Source of the DNA: an uncultured Bacteroides sp.
GTDB lineage: Bacteria > Bacteroidota > Bacteroidia > Bacteroidales > Bacteroidaceae
Length of the DNA: 33,197 nucleotides
Direction of reading: 5' to 3'
Assembly: GCA_947074275.1 (NCBI GenBank)
Contig: CAMTPA010000033.1
Coordinates: 1 to 33,197, forward strand
This document shows positions 14,749-24,461 of the stretch, piece by piece. A program made the translations under genes and the position numbers. Each line of letters begins with the position of its first letter. Within the stretch, counting starts at the first letter, position 1. Under the pieces are notes generated by a model, which worked only from the letters and a program-made list of their open reading frames with translations, did no database searches and was not told where the DNA came from.

Positions 14749-14795
14749 AGTCTGTTTTTTATATGTCGTTATTGATATAGTTTTACCAGTAGTGG

Positions 14796-16811
14796 TTAAG
14801 AATCGAACTCTACTCTTTTTATGCTTTTATCGTGTAGTTCTATCTCTACCTGTTTATGATCGTCGCTTGTCTTCACTCGTTTTACTGGCGATAGCTCTTC
14901 TTGTGTGAATGGTTCATTTCCTTTTTTCCACAGCTGCAAAGTGATGCGTGTTTTTTCTCCGCTCGCTTTGTCGTGTGTTTGGATGAAACTGCATTGTTCG
15001 CTCACAGGGTGCAGTCCTGTTGCTTCACCAAAGGTGGTTTCGCTCCAGCCGTCGAGTGCTATCATCGCCAATTGGTATTCGCCGTTTGAGATAATATAAG
15101 CTTCATCTTTGCCTACTTTTACTATTTTTTGAGTAATAGGATTGTCCAGCTGTGGCAAACTGTAATGTCCGAGCAATATCTCAGTATCGGCTGGTGTTTG
15201 CGAGCGGTCGATGCGCAAGATGCCGTTGGGCAACACAATATCGGCGAGTTGAAACGTCACGTCGTTGTCCGATTCCAGCTCTGCATTTCGATGGTATATG
15301 CCGTCCTCATAACCCTTGAAGGTGTATAGACGCAATACTTCCCACTCTCCATTGCTGTTTTTAACTCCATAGTTCATCGAGATTTCACCATTAGCTCCAT
15401 CGGCCATCCAAGGAAAAGCGGTGTTGTAGCACAACTTGTTGTAGTTTTCTGAACTACGAAACTGCTGCCAATCGTCGGCTTTTTTTTCGTGACACCAAGA
15501 GCGAACTTCCGATGCTCCACTGTTGGGATAATTGGTGATAAGTAAGTTTGACCCCGGCTGAAACTTAGAGTAAACGTTCCCTTCTTGCAACTCTTCTTCC
15601 CACGCACCGCTGTTCTCTTGTGCTGTCCAAAATGGATTGTCGGCAGCAAGCAGAAGCGATAGAAAAGCCTTTCCCATCCAGTAGACGCTGCCACGGCAAC
15701 TGTATATCTGCACGGCTGGCTCGAAGGCACCATAAAAACCAAGAGTGGGAACGTTGTCTTCCATAAAAGCTGGGTTTTGCACAAATTGTAACATTGTAGA
15801 TGAAGCGATACGACGCATCCACCCGTAGTTTACAGGAGTGTCTAAGAAACCGGTCAATGCCAAAGGGATAACTGCACCGAAGCGATAGGGAATGCTTCGT
15901 CCCCACATATTCATTTTCCCCTGTTGGTCGAACATATAAGGATAGTTGTCCACCATATCTGTCAGGTTGCTTATAAACTGCTCGGCATATTCGGGATAAT
16001 ATTGCTTGCCATACAGTTCGGCCCACACAGGCCCATACATCTGAAATGCCCACATACTGTAATAATCGTAGGCGGGCGAATCGTTGTACCAGCCCGAACC
16101 ACGATAAGCATCGAGGCACTCTTGCAAATATTGCTGCATCAATGGCTCGTTTATCTCATAGCCTTGTTTCTTGAAAAAACTCATCACGAATATGTTGAAA
16201 AAACGCCAGTTTGAGCTGACGGTTGGCCCGTCGCCATAACTCATCATCGTGGCACATAGCGAGTCTTTTTGCGTCTGTGTCAAAGGCTCCCAAAGCAGTT
16301 CGGGGACAACTGACAAGGAGATGGCAAGTGCGCCAAACTCAACCAAAATTTGGCTTGGCCCGCCGTTTCCACGTGGTTTGATGTAGCTGGGGTGCTTTGG
16401 GTCGATTAAATTCAGTAGGTTTTGGCGATAATAATCAGCCACTTTTATGTTGTTTAGTATCAGGTCGGGTCTCTCTTTGAGCAGTGGGGCAGCCACGAAG
16501 AGCGTTCTGCAAAAACCTTCTAACTTTTCGGTAGGTACTTCTGCTTCGCTTCTTGGATAGGTTTTGTCAAACTGTTTGGGAAATTTCATCGCATCGTCCA
16601 GTGTTTGCACATACTCGAATGCACCGCTAAGTATGTATTCGGCTGCATCTATCCAATGCTGACGAGTGACTCCCGTGAGTGGGCTTACCTGAAAATCGGG
16701 CTGCTTCACTTCAAAGATTTTGTTTGATGGTGCTTGCGACCATGCCATTTGCAGGCATAGTATGCACAACATCAACGGCACAACTGTTTTTTTTAGAAAA
16801 AATGTTCTCAT
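14796..16811 (-). CDS. DUF2264 family exported protein, probable glycan-active enzyme, 671 aa
   Basis: A signal peptide (MRTFFLKKTVVPLMLCILCL, cleaved about after S25) leaves a mature protein that begins with Gln26, fitting the Bacteroidetes Q-rule. The body resembles DUF2264 proteins: HWIDAAEYILSGAFEYV near the start, GNGGPSQILVEFGALA (148-163), SNWRFFNIFVMSFF, WYNDSPAYDYYSMWAFQMYGP and the conserved MNMWGRSIPYRFG. Such proteins are predicted alpha/alpha toroid folds related to polysaccharide lyases and unsaturated glucuronyl hydrolases, followed by a beta domain. No enzyme activity can be assigned. The gene stands alone, with no SusC/SusD pair or other sugar genes beside it. Promoter box TAACTTTG at 16889-16896; a 22-base-period repeat array lies further upstream. 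Confidence 0.7.
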   Translation of the reverse strand: MRTFFLKKTVVPLMLCILCLQMAWSQAPSNKIFEVKQPDFQVSPLTGVTRQHWIDAAEYILSGAFEYVQTLDDAMKFPKQFDKTYPRSEAEVPTEKLEGFCRTLFVAAPLLKERPDLILNNIKVADYYRQNLLNLIDPKHPSYIKPRGNGGPSQILVEFGALAISLSVVPELLWEPLTQTQKDSLCATMMSYGDGPTVSSNWRFFNIFVMSFFKKQGYEINEPLMQQYLQECLDAYRGSGWYNDSPAYDYYSMWAFQMYGPVWAELYGKQYYPEYAEQFISNLTDMVDNYPYMFDQQGKMNMWGRSIPYRFGAVIPLALTGFLDTPVNYGWMRRIASSTMLQFVQNPAFMEDNVPTLGFYGAFEPAVQIYSCRGSVYWMGKAFLSLLLAADNPFWTAQENSGAWEEELQEGNVYSKFQPGSNLLITNYPNSGASEVRSWCHEKKADDWQQFRSSENYNKLCYNTAFPWMADGANGEISMNYGVKNSNGEWEVLRLYTFKGYEDGIYHRNAELESDNDVTFQLADIVLPNGILRIDRSQTPADTEILLGHYSLPQLDNPITQKIVKVGKDEAYIISNGEYQLAMIALDGWSETTFGEATGLHPVSEQCSFIQTHDKASGEKTRITLQLWKKGNEPFTQEELSPVKRVKTSDDHKQVEIELHDKSIKRVEFDS

Positions 16812-16888
16812 AGCTTTCTATTTATATTAATTAGATTCATCACCAATCTGTTCGTCTCTGTTTTATGAGTGCTGGGAGGATTGTGTTG

Positions 16889-16896
16889 CAAAGTTA
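16889..16896 (-). promoter_or_regulatory. -7 box TAACTTTG for the DUF2264 gene
   Basis: CAAAGTTA on the plus strand reads TAACTTTG on the minus strand, an exact TAnnTTTG box 78 bases before the ATG at 16811. Confidence 0.55.
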
Positions 16897-16972
16897 GTTT
16901 TTAGTTTATGTATTGATGGATAATCAATCGCCTTTCAGGTCGATTTTGGCGTATTATTCTTAAAATGTGAAC

Positions 16973-17104
16973 TGTGAACGTTTCATTTCTCAACCATAAA
17001 CATTTCATTTCTTGACTATGCACAGTTGGTATGCTGGATATAGCTATCTACCGTGCTGGATATAACTGTCTACCGCGGTGAGAAGGCCTTGCCAGCAACC
17101 GTGC
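16973..17104 (+). repeat. Degenerate 22-base-period tandem repeat, locus 2 (about 6 units)
   Basis: Units begin at 16973, 16995, 17017, 17039, 17061 and 17083. The first two share TTTCATTTCT exactly 22 bases apart; the third and fourth end in TGCTGGA; the fourth and fifth share TCTACCG. The sixth begins AAGGCCT, as does the first unit of locus 1 in the same phase. The mismatches between the first two units are all transitions. Confidence 0.7.
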
Positions 17105-17157
17105 TATATATATGTAGATTTGGATGTTTTTTTCGACTCAATTGGCTGAGTTGCTAA

Positions 17158-17203
17158 TACAAAAACAGACCGTCAAACGATTGCTTGACGGTCTGTTTTT
17201 GTA
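17158..17203 (-). terminator. Terminator of the YfhO gene
   Basis: A perfect 19-bp inverted repeat (17158-17176 with 17185-17203) containing ACAGACCGTCAA, with A and T runs at both ends. It lies 19 bases after the YfhO stop on the minus strand. Confidence 0.88.
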
Positions 17204-17221
17204 TCAGTTCTTAGCTTGTTT

Positions 17222-19720
17222 TTATTGAAACTTTCTGCGCTTGCGAACCAAAAGCACCACATACCAAATGACTCCCGCAAAGAAGAGTGCCAAGGCGATG
17301 TAAGCTATGGTCTCGGTAGCACGAATGCTGGGTGGGTCGAATCGCATCTCGATGGTGTGCTTGCCAGCAGGAACGTACATCGCACGCAGTATGTAGTCGG
17401 CGCGGGCGATGGAAGCTGCTGAACCATCAATAATGGCTTGCCATCCGGGGTAATACACTTCCGAGAACACCACCACGCCGTCGTTTGCAGCGTTTACCTC
17501 ATACACCAAGCGATTAGGCTCATACGTGGTTAGTTCGATGGTGCTATGGTCGGGCTGTAAGCAAATGGTCGCATCTTTTAGTGCCGATTTGAATTGGCTA
17601 TCTACGATTGCTGTGTTTAGCGGGCTTACAACTCCTATTTCGTCAATCTCTTCATTGGCATTGTTCACGTATTTCACTTCGTTCACAAACCACGCATTGC
17701 CGTAGCTAAAAGGATTGTAGATGGGCACCGTTTGTCCTTGCTGGTTGATGGGCACGATGAAATAGCGTGTGTTGAGCATATTGAGCACTTGAAACTTCTC
17801 GTCATTCACCGCCTCCATATCTCCTTGCGCATTTATCACTTCGCTATATGCCGCCTGCATTTGTGGTGCGATGTAGTGCTCTATCATCTCTTGGTAGCGA
17901 CGTAGCTTGGCTGCGTGGTAGCCACCGATGCTTTTGTGGTGATACGAAGTATTGTTTTCGTTGAATGTATTGGTTGCAAAATTGAGCACACGATAGTTCA
18001 ATGCTTCGTCTGCCAAAATCTCCTTGTCGGTTGGTGTAGCTCCAAAGCTTTGCGTCATTTGCATGTTTTTGGGTTTAAACATCGCATCGTTCAGGTAGCG
18101 TTTGTTCACGCTCCACATCTCTACCACGCAAAGCACGATGATTGCGCCAAGTGCCCACTGCATTTTTAGTTTGCCACGCATATAGAGAGCCAACAAACCA
18201 AATCCGCAGGCTATCAGCAGAAAGCTTTTCAGAGCATCTGAAGTGACCATATTCTGGCGCATTGCGGTGATGTTTTGGATGATAGGCATCAGTTGATCCG
18301 ATGGAATGCCTTGCTGTAAGGCTTGCATCTCTTGCGCTGGAATGTAGTTGGGCACCATTACTTGCGGAGCAATAACGAATAGCATAGCCACGCCACCCGT
18401 GAGCAAGAAACTGATGATGAAACCACGGCGGTTTTCTTTCAATACATTCGGATTGGTGAAAATCTCTTTCAACGCAAACACGGCCAATAGAGGTATGGTA
18501 AATTCGGCAATCACCAAAATGGATGATACTGCTCGAAACTTATTGTACATTGGCACATAGTCGATAAAGAAATCTGTGATAGGCATAAAGTTTTTTCCCC
18601 ACGACAACACGATGGAGAAAATCGTAGCACCAAGCAACGCCCATTTCATAGGCCCTTTCACGATGAAACAACCCAATACAAAAAGAGCCAGCACAAAAGC
18701 ACCTACATACACAGGGCCAGAGGTCATAGGTTGGTCGCCAAAATATTGTGTGATTTGCGAATAGAGTCCGTTGTACATAGGGTTTGCTTTCTCCATTGCC
18801 ACTTCGCTTTGCGACAAAGGAACCGATGCGCTTCCACGCACATTGGGTATCAGCAAAGTCAGTGTTTCGCCTATCCCGTAGCTCCATTGGGTGATGTAGT
18901 CTTTATTCAGTCCGCTGCTTGTATTGTCCGATTGCGCACCCTCATACACCAACTCGCTTTTGCCACGCATCGTCTGTTTGCTATACTCGTATGTGTGATA
19001 AAGGTTGGATAAATTGATAGCAATGGCTATTATGGCTGCCGCTACCAACACGCCACTCGCTTTGAAAAACTGTGGTAACTCTTTTTTGCGAAGTGCTTCT
19101 ACGAAATAAGCAATGGCTATGAATAATATGACGAACAGAAAGTAATAGGACATTTGCACGTGGTTCGACTGAATTTGCATAGCAAGAAATAGAGTCGTGA
19201 CCAATGCTCCCAATAGATACTTTTTTCTGTAAGCCAGCACTACCCCCGCAATGGTAGGAGGTATGTAGGCCAGTGTCACAAACTTCCAGATGTGTCCTGC
19301 GCCTATCAGGATAAAAAAGTAGGATGAAAATCCCCAGATGACTCCACCCAGCAGGGATAATCCCGGTGGCATACCAAAAGCTCGCAGCAGAATGTAAAAC
19401 CCCAGCATCATAATAAAAGCAAACCCCACGTACGAGGGCAGGAAGAAGTTGTAGATGCGCTCCATTGTTTTGAGTGGCTCGATGGAGTCATAGCTCGGTG
19501 ATATTTGATAGGTAGGCATACCACCAAATAGTGCATTCGTCCAACGGCTACGTTCGCCGGTTTCTTCGTGATACTCTTTTATCTCTTGTCCTGCACCCAC
19601 CCCTGCTGCAATGTCGTGTTGCAACAAAGCGCGACCTTCGGTCACGGCTGGGAAGAAGTAGGCGAATGATAACAAGATAAATGCCATAATGGCAATCAAG
19701 TCGGGTAAATACTTTTTCAT
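17222..19720 (-). CDS. YfhO family membrane protein, 832 aa
   Basis: A large polytopic protein with about a dozen membrane segments: one near the start (LIAIMAFILLSFAYFFPAV), many between about 95 and 560, and a last one near 805-825. Conserved YfhO features are the early ALFGGMPTYQI (about 65-75), GAGHIWKF in the first loops and the late PGWQAIIDG segment near 745-753. The C-terminal part before the last helix (about 560-800) is soluble and extracytoplasmic. In Gram-positive bacteria YfhO is a GT-C-fold protein that acts in transfer of sugars to cell-envelope polymers; in Bacteroidetes the role is unknown. A hairpin (19744-19792) separates it from ahcY, and no clear promoter is visible in the 24 bases between that hairpin and its ATG, so expression may depend on readthrough. 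Confidence 0.85.
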   Translation of the reverse strand: MKKYLPDLIAIMAFILLSFAYFFPAVTEGRALLQHDIAAGVGAGQEIKEYHEETGERSRWTNALFGGMPTYQISPSYDSIEPLKTMERIYNFFLPSYVGFAFIMMLGFYILLRAFGMPPGLSLLGGVIWGFSSYFFILIGAGHIWKFVTLAYIPPTIAGVVLAYRKKYLLGALVTTLFLAMQIQSNHVQMSYYFLFVILFIAIAYFVEALRKKELPQFFKASGVLVAAAIIAIAINLSNLYHTYEYSKQTMRGKSELVYEGAQSDNTSSGLNKDYITQWSYGIGETLTLLIPNVRGSASVPLSQSEVAMEKANPMYNGLYSQITQYFGDQPMTSGPVYVGAFVLALFVLGCFIVKGPMKWALLGATIFSIVLSWGKNFMPITDFFIDYVPMYNKFRAVSSILVIAEFTIPLLAVFALKEIFTNPNVLKENRRGFIISFLLTGGVAMLFVIAPQVMVPNYIPAQEMQALQQGIPSDQLMPIIQNITAMRQNMVTSDALKSFLLIACGFGLLALYMRGKLKMQWALGAIIVLCVVEMWSVNKRYLNDAMFKPKNMQMTQSFGATPTDKEILADEALNYRVLNFATNTFNENNTSYHHKSIGGYHAAKLRRYQEMIEHYIAPQMQAAYSEVINAQGDMEAVNDEKFQVLNMLNTRYFIVPINQQGQTVPIYNPFSYGNAWFVNEVKYVNNANEEIDEIGVVSPLNTAIVDSQFKSALKDATICLQPDHSTIELTTYEPNRLVYEVNAANDGVVVFSEVYYPGWQAIIDGSAASIARADYILRAMYVPAGKHTIEMRFDPPSIRATETIAYIALALFFAGVIWYVVLLVRKRRKFQ

Positions 19721-19743
19721 TTGCGAGGTGTTTATAAATAAAG

Positions 19744-19792
19744 AAAGGGATGTGTTGCAAGGCTTTATCGCTTTGCCAACACATCCCTTTTT
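19744..19792 (-). terminator. Hairpin after ahcY, terminator or attenuator
   Basis: AAAGGGATGTGTTG (19744-19757) pairs with CAACACATCCCTTT (19777-19790), with T/A runs on both sides. It lies 10 bases after the ahcY stop and 24 before the YfhO start, so it may limit readthrough from ahcY into YfhO. Confidence 0.8.
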
Positions 19793-19801
19793 ATCGTACG
19801 A

Positions 19802-21220
19802 TTAATATCTGTAATGGTCTGCTTTGTAAGGCCCTTCTACCTTCACACCGATGTAAGCGGCTTGTTCAGGTGTAAGTTTCGTGAGTTTCACACCAATCTT
19901 TTCGAGGTGTAAACGTGCCACTTCTTCGTCGAGGTGCTTAGGCAGGCGATACACGTCGACTGGATAATCATTGGTGAATAGCTCAATCTGTGCCAATGTT
20001 TGGTTGGTGAATGAGTTGCTCATCACAAATGACGGATGCCCAGTGGCGCATCCCAAGTTTACCAAACGACCATCGGCAAGCAATATGATGCTATGTCCAG
20101 AGGGGAAGAAATAGCGGTCTACTTGTGGTTTCACATTGATGTGCTTGATGCCCGGATAGCTCTTCAATGCTTCTACTTGTATTTCATTGTCGAAGTGACC
20201 GATGTTGCACACGATAGCTTGATCTTTCATCTGCTCCATATGCTCAATGCGAATGATGTCGATGTTGCCAGTTGTAGTCACAAATATATTTCCCTCTTTG
20301 CAAGCATCTTCCATTGTCATCACTTCGTAGCCTTCCATTGCAGCTTGAAGTGCGCAGATAGGGTCAATCTCAGTCACGATAACACGTGCTCCATACGAGC
20401 GCATCGAGTTGGCACAGCCTTTTCCTACGTCGCCATAGCCACACACCACAACCACTTTTCCGGCAATCATCACGTCGGTTGCACGCTTTATACCATCGGC
20501 AAGCGATTCGCGACAGCCATACATATTGTCAAATTTCGATTTGGTCACAGAATCGTTCACGTTGAAAGCTGGAAATAATAATTTACCATCTTCCATCATC
20601 TGATACAAGCGGTGAACACCCGTAGTTGTCTCTTCCGATACGCCGCGCATCTCTTTTGCTACTCGGTGCCAGCGGTCTTTGTCGTTGGCAAGCACATCTT
20701 TCAAAATAGCAAACAGCTCTTTTTCGTCTTCGGTATGCACTTCTTTGGTAAGGTCTAATGCGCCATCTTCTGCTTGATAACCCAAGTGAATCATCATTGT
20801 GGCATCACCACCATCGTCTACAATTACATTGGGGCCTTTGCCTTCTGCAAAGTTCAATGCTTGCAGCGTACACCACCAATATTCGGCAAGTGTTTCGCCT
20901 TTCCAAGCAAACACAGGAACACCCGACTGTGCGATAGCCGCCGCTGCGTGATCTTGAGTAGAATAAATGTTGCACGAGCACCAGCGCACCTCTGCGCCAA
21001 GGGCTACAAGTGTTTCAATCAACACTGCGGTTTGTATCGTCATATGAAGCGAACCCATAATGCGTGCGCCTTTGAGTGGTTTTGATTCTCCATATTTTTC
21101 GCGTAGAGCCATTAGGCCAGGCATCTCTTTTTCTGCCAGTTCGATTTCTTTACGACCAAAGTCGGCAAGAGATATATCTGCTACCTTATAAGGAAGCGTA
21201 GAGAATAATTCTATAGACAT
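19802..21220 (-). CDS. ahcY: S-adenosylhomocysteinase, 472 aa
   Basis: Splits S-adenosylhomocysteine into adenosine and homocysteine, keeping methyltransferases free of product inhibition. Motifs seen: [16 protein letters not shown] (56-71), STQDHAAA (87-94), VDDGGDAT (134-141), the NAD-binding GYGDVGKG (261-268), and the C-terminal KADHYRY tail that closes over the partner subunit's cofactor. The frame is open further upstream, but the -7 box TATCTTTG at 21250-21257 places the transcript start inside that extension, and homologues begin near [23 protein letters not shown]; hence the ATG at 21218-21220. It is divergent from the PAS kinase gene. No SAH or SAM riboswitch is visible in its short leader. 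Confidence 0.96.
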   Translation of the reverse strand: MSIELFSTLPYKVADISLADFGRKEIELAEKEMPGLMALREKYGESKPLKGARIMGSLHMTIQTAVLIETLVALGAEVRWCSCNIYSTQDHAAAAIAQSGVPVFAWKGETLAEYWWCTLQALNFAEGKGPNVIVDDGGDATMMIHLGYQAEDGALDLTKEVHTEDEKELFAILKDVLANDKDRWHRVAKEMRGVSEETTTGVHRLYQMMEDGKLLFPAFNVNDSVTKSKFDNMYGCRESLADGIKRATDVMIAGKVVVVCGYGDVGKGCANSMRSYGARVIVTEIDPICALQAAMEGYEVMTMEDACKEGNIFVTTTGNIDIIRIEHMEQMKDQAIVCNIGHFDNEIQVEALKSYPGIKHINVKPQVDRYFFPSGHSIILLADGRLVNLGCATGHPSFVMSNSFTNQTLAQIELFTNDYPVDVYRLPKHLDEEVARLHLEKIGVKLTKLTPEQAAYIGVKVEGPYKADHYRY

Positions 21221-21249
21221 ATTGTAAGTGTTTAATAATAAAAGTGATG

Positions 21250-21257
21250 CAAAGATA
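21250..21257 (-). promoter_or_regulatory. -7 box TATCTTTG for ahcY
   Basis: CAAAGATA on the plus strand reads TATCTTTG on the minus strand, 30 bases before the chosen ATG. It rules out a longer N-terminus. Confidence 0.7.
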
Positions 21258-21345
21258 GAACATTCTAAAGAGCGCAACAATGAGTGTGCGCTTATTTTAA
21301 TTAATAATAACGTGGTTTACTGTTCTAATTTTAAAAATATTTTTT

Positions 21346-21353
21346 TATTTTTG
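21346..21353 (+). promoter_or_regulatory. -7 box TATTTTTG for the PAS kinase gene
   Basis: Exact TAnnTTTG box 57 bases before the ATG at 21410. The predicted transcript start near 21360 makes an upstream TTG start (21359) impossible. Confidence 0.55.
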
Positions 21354-21409
21354 CATTATTGGTATTAACAAATAAAAAGATAAATCTAATAGCAACGACA
21401 AGCTTCCTT

Positions 21410-22714
21410 ATGGATAAATACAAAGATAAAACAGAAAAAGAACTCCGTTCGATAATAGACGTTTTAGAGAAGAGAGTTGATGAATTGTCATCTCAATTGC
21501 ATATAGCTCAATCTGCAGATTTGTCTTCATCGTCTAAGGATTTAACTCCAAGTGATACGTTTATCCATTCTATTTCCAATGTTGATGATACAACTTTGCG
21601 TCATTTGGCTCGTTACGATGAAATGAAACGAATCAATTCCATTATGGATGCCGTGCTCAATAACTTACCGGTATATATTTTTATGAAAGATTCGGGAGAT
21701 GATTTTCGTTATATATATTGGAATGAAACATTTGCTCAGTATTCGAGCATAACAATAAAAGATGCGATAGGCAAAACGGATGCGGATATATTCCCAAATG
21801 ATATTGATGTAGAACGCTTTCGTCGCGATGATTTGAATGCAATAGAAGATGGTGCTATCGAGTTTTTTGAAGAATATACGACGAAAAATGGAGATGATAG
21901 AATTGTTAAAACCATAAAACGATCCATTCCCTCAGGAGGTGAGCATCCTTATATATTGGGGGTGTCGTGGGATGTGACTGATGTGAAAAAGACAGAGAAA
22001 GAATTGATTAAAGCTCGTGTGAAAGCCGAAGAAGCAGAAAAACTAAAAACGGCTTTCTTGTCTAATATGAGCCACGAAATACGAACACCACTCAATGCGA
22101 TTGTTGGCTTCTCAAGCCTTATAGCTCACTCGGAGGTACGGGTGGAACAACAGCAATATGCAGGTTTGATAGAAAAGAATTCAGATATACTACTTACGCT
22201 GATTAATGACATTCTCGATTTGTCGGCTTTGGAGGCTGGCTCGCTCGAACTTACAATTCGATTGATTAGAGTGAAAGATGTATGCACGCATTTGTATAAG
22301 GAGTTTATGGTAAAAACACCTCCTAACGTGCAATTGATACTTGATCCTGTTGATGAGATGCAATGTATTGAAACCGACTGGAAGAGAATAGTGCAGGTAG
22401 GTGAAAATTTGCTTAGCAATGCGTTGAAATTTACTACCTCCGGTGAAATCCACATCGGGTTTACAAAGAAAAAAGACATAATACAATTCTACGTCAAAGA
22501 CACAGGAGTAGGTATTCCTGCTAAGAAAACATCCACCATTTTTGAACGTTTTGACAAGGCCAATCAATTTGTGCAAGGCACTGGGCTAGGGCTTACTATT
22601 TGCCGTAAACTTGTGGAAAGGCTCGGCGGACAGATTTGGGTGCAATCTAAAGTTGGTAAAGGGTCAACTTTCTACTTCACCCTTCCCATTACTCAGGGAT
22701 GTGTGTTGTTGTAA
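21410..22714 (+). CDS. Soluble PAS-domain histidine kinase, 434 aa
   Basis: There is no membrane segment, so the kinase is cytoplasmic. An N-terminal coiled coil (about 5-35) is followed by a PAS domain (about 75-192: LPVYIFMKD, YIYWNETFAQYSS, IGKTDADIFP, ILGVSWDVTDVKK), a short coiled-coil linker, HisKA with NMSHEIRTPLNAIVGFS (His222) and HATPase with GENLLSNALKF (N333, N337), DTGVGIP (364-370) and GTGLGL (390-395). All catalytic residues are present. It lacks a receiver domain and has no response regulator beside it. The PAS domain probably senses an internal signal (ligand or redox); which one cannot be read from the sequence. It is transcribed alone and ends at a strong palindromic terminator. 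Confidence 0.9.
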   Translation: MDKYKDKTEKELRSIIDVLEKRVDELSSQLHIAQSADLSSSSKDLTPSDTFIHSISNVDDTTLRHLARYDEMKRINSIMDAVLNNLPVYIFMKDSGDDFRYIYWNETFAQYSSITIKDAIGKTDADIFPNDIDVERFRRDDLNAIEDGAIEFFEEYTTKNGDDRIVKTIKRSIPSGGEHPYILGVSWDVTDVKKTEKELIKARVKAEEAEKLKTAFLSNMSHEIRTPLNAIVGFSSLIAHSEVRVEQQQYAGLIEKNSDILLTLINDILDLSALEAGSLELTIRLIRVKDVCTHLYKEFMVKTPPNVQLILDPVDEMQCIETDWKRIVQVGENLLSNALKFTTSGEIHIGFTKKKDIIQFYVKDTGVGIPAKKTSTIFERFDKANQFVQGTGLGLTICRKLVERLGGQIWVQSKVGKGSTFYFTLPITQGCVLL

Positions 22715-22719
22715 ATCGT

Positions 22720-22771
22720 AAACAATTGAGGCGTTGATAGAGTAATTACTCTATCAACGCCTCAATTGTTT
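22720..22771. terminator. Perfect 26-bp palindromic bidirectional terminator
   Basis: Bases 22720-22745 are exactly complementary to 22746-22771 with no spacer; in RNA this gives a stem of about 24 bp with a tetraloop. It contains CAATTGAGGCG and its complement, has A/T runs at both ends, and lies between the convergent PAS kinase and acyl-CoA synthetase genes. Confidence 0.88.
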
Positions 22772-22785
22772 AGTTTATCTCACGG

Positions 22786-24435
22786 TTAGATAATGTCTAT
22801 GCCTTGTTCTTTGCAGAGACGCAATCCTACCTCTTTTAGTTTGAATTTCTGTATCTTGCCACTACCTGTCATCGGAAATTCATCGACGAAGAATACATAT
22901 TTAGGGATTTTATAACGTGCAATCTTATTCTTGCAGAAGTCACGCACATCCGACTCGTGCATCTCTACACCTTCTTTTAATATGATAAATGCACCTACCG
23001 CCTCACCATACTTTTCGGAAGGAATACCTGCAACTTGCACATCTTTGATGCCATCCATTTTGTATAAGAACTCTTCGATTTCGCGTGGATAAATATTTTC
23101 CCCTCCACGAATAATCATATCTTTGATGCGGCCTGTGATGCGATAGTTGCCATCTTCATCTTTTATGCCGAGGTCGCCCGAATGCAAGAATCCATTTTTG
23201 TCTATAACTTCGGTGGTGGCCTGTGGGTTTTTGTAATATCCTTTCATATTATTGTAGCCACGATTGCACATTTCGCCCTGCACACCTATGGGGCATTCTT
23301 CACCTGTTTCAGGGTCGATTACTTTTACTTCAGTAAACTCGAAATCGTGTCCAACGGTGGTACAGCGCACTTCAAACGAGTCTTCTATTCGAGTGGCTGT
23401 CATACCTGGCGATGTTTCGGTGAGACCATAAACGCTGGTCACCTTCATAAACATTTTCTCTTGCACTTGCTTCATCAGTTCGATGGGGCAAAGCGAACCA
23501 GCCATAATGCCAGTGCGGAGACTCGACATATCGAACATCTCAAACATCGGGTGATGTAGCTCGGCGATAAACATAGTGGGCACACCATACACAGCTGTAC
23601 AACGCTCTTTGTGAATAGAGGCAAGCACCACCAAAGGGTCGAATCGCTCTACCATTACCTGCGTGCAACCGTGTGTGAGGCAGTTCATCGTGGCAAGCAC
23701 CACACCAAAGCAATGGAACAACGGAACGCAACAGCAAAGTTTGTCGTCGGCAGTGAACTTCATGTGTTCGCCTGTGAGGAACCCGTTGTTGGCTATGTTG
23801 TGATGGCTTAGCATTACTCCTTTGGGAAAACCGGTAGTGCCCGATGTATATTGCATATTCACCACGTCGTGACAATCTACTTGGTTTTTCAGCTCTTCCA
23901 GTTTGTCATTTTCTACGCTTTTCCCAAGCAGCAGTACTTCGGCGGTGTTGTACATTCCCCTATGCTTTTCTTGCCCTACATAAATCACGTTTTTCATAAA
24001 CGGAAAACGCTCACTCTTCAAGTGACCACGTTGGCAAGTCTTTAGTTCGGGCAGCATCTCGTAGGTCATTTGCACAAAATCGCTGTCTTTTTCACCATTC
24101 ACGATGCAAAGCGTGTGCATATCCGAGTTTTCTACCAGATACTCAAGCTCAGCCTGTTTGTAGTTGGTGTTTACCGTCACATATACTGCACCGATTTTGG
24201 CACAAGCATAGAGCAATGTAAGCCAGTCGGGTACATTGGCAGCCCAAATGCCCACGTGTGTATCTTTTTTTACACCAATCGAGATGAGACCTTTGGCCAT
24301 ATCATCTACTCGCTGGTTAAATTGCTTCCAGCTAAAACGCAAATTTCTATCAGAATAGACTATGTATTCTTTGTCGGGCGTGTGTTCTGCCCAGTGCTCA
24401 AGCCATTGGCCGAGCGTCCTGTTGTATAATTGCAT
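22786..24435 (-). CDS. AMP-forming acyl-CoA synthetase, 549 aa
   Basis: An ANL-superfamily enzyme that activates a carboxylic acid with ATP and loads it on CoA. Motifs: the phosphate loop [11 protein letters not shown] (196-206), VYGLTETSP (335-343), SGDLG (419-423) with Asp421 binding ribose, [16 protein letters not shown] (435-450) and the catalytic lysine in TGSGKIQK (Lys527). Length and the [14 protein letters not shown] hinge are typical of medium/long-chain fatty acyl-CoA synthetases, but the exact acid is not certain. It lies 26 bases downstream of an HTH-cupin regulator on the same strand and is probably controlled by it. No beta-oxidation genes are next to it, so it may serve phospholipid synthesis from exogenous fatty acids or branched-chain acid use. 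Confidence 0.9.
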   Translation of the reverse strand: MQLYNRTLGQWLEHWAEHTPDKEYIVYSDRNLRFSWKQFNQRVDDMAKGLISIGVKKDTHVGIWAANVPDWLTLLYACAKIGAVYVTVNTNYKQAELEYLVENSDMHTLCIVNGEKDSDFVQMTYEMLPELKTCQRGHLKSERFPFMKNVIYVGQEKHRGMYNTAEVLLLGKSVENDKLEELKNQVDCHDVVNMQYTSGTTGFPKGVMLSHHNIANNGFLTGEHMKFTADDKLCCCVPLFHCFGVVLATMNCLTHGCTQVMVERFDPLVVLASIHKERCTAVYGVPTMFIAELHHPMFEMFDMSSLRTGIMAGSLCPIELMKQVQEKMFMKVTSVYGLTETSPGMTATRIEDSFEVRCTTVGHDFEFTEVKVIDPETGEECPIGVQGEMCNRGYNNMKGYYKNPQATTEVIDKNGFLHSGDLGIKDEDGNYRITGRIKDMIIRGGENIYPREIEEFLYKMDGIKDVQVAGIPSEKYGEAVGAFIILKEGVEMHESDVRDFCKNKIARYKIPKYVFFVDEFPMTGSGKIQKFKLKEVGLRLCKEQGIDII

Positions 24436-24461
24436 TTGAATTGTATCGGATTGATGTGTTT

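Larger units (their letters stand above)
16812..17221. other. 410-base intergenic region with promoter, repeat array and terminator
   Basis: Between the DUF2264 start and the YfhO stop lie the DUF2264 -7 box (16889-16896), a 22-base-period repeat array (16973-17104) and a perfect 19-bp hairpin (17158-17203). No reading frame with coding features is seen. Confidence 0.6.

Noticed and set aside
21221..21409. Possible SAM or SAH riboswitch upstream of ahcY
   Set aside because: The predicted leader is only about 20 bases, too short for an aptamer, and no conserved core is visible.
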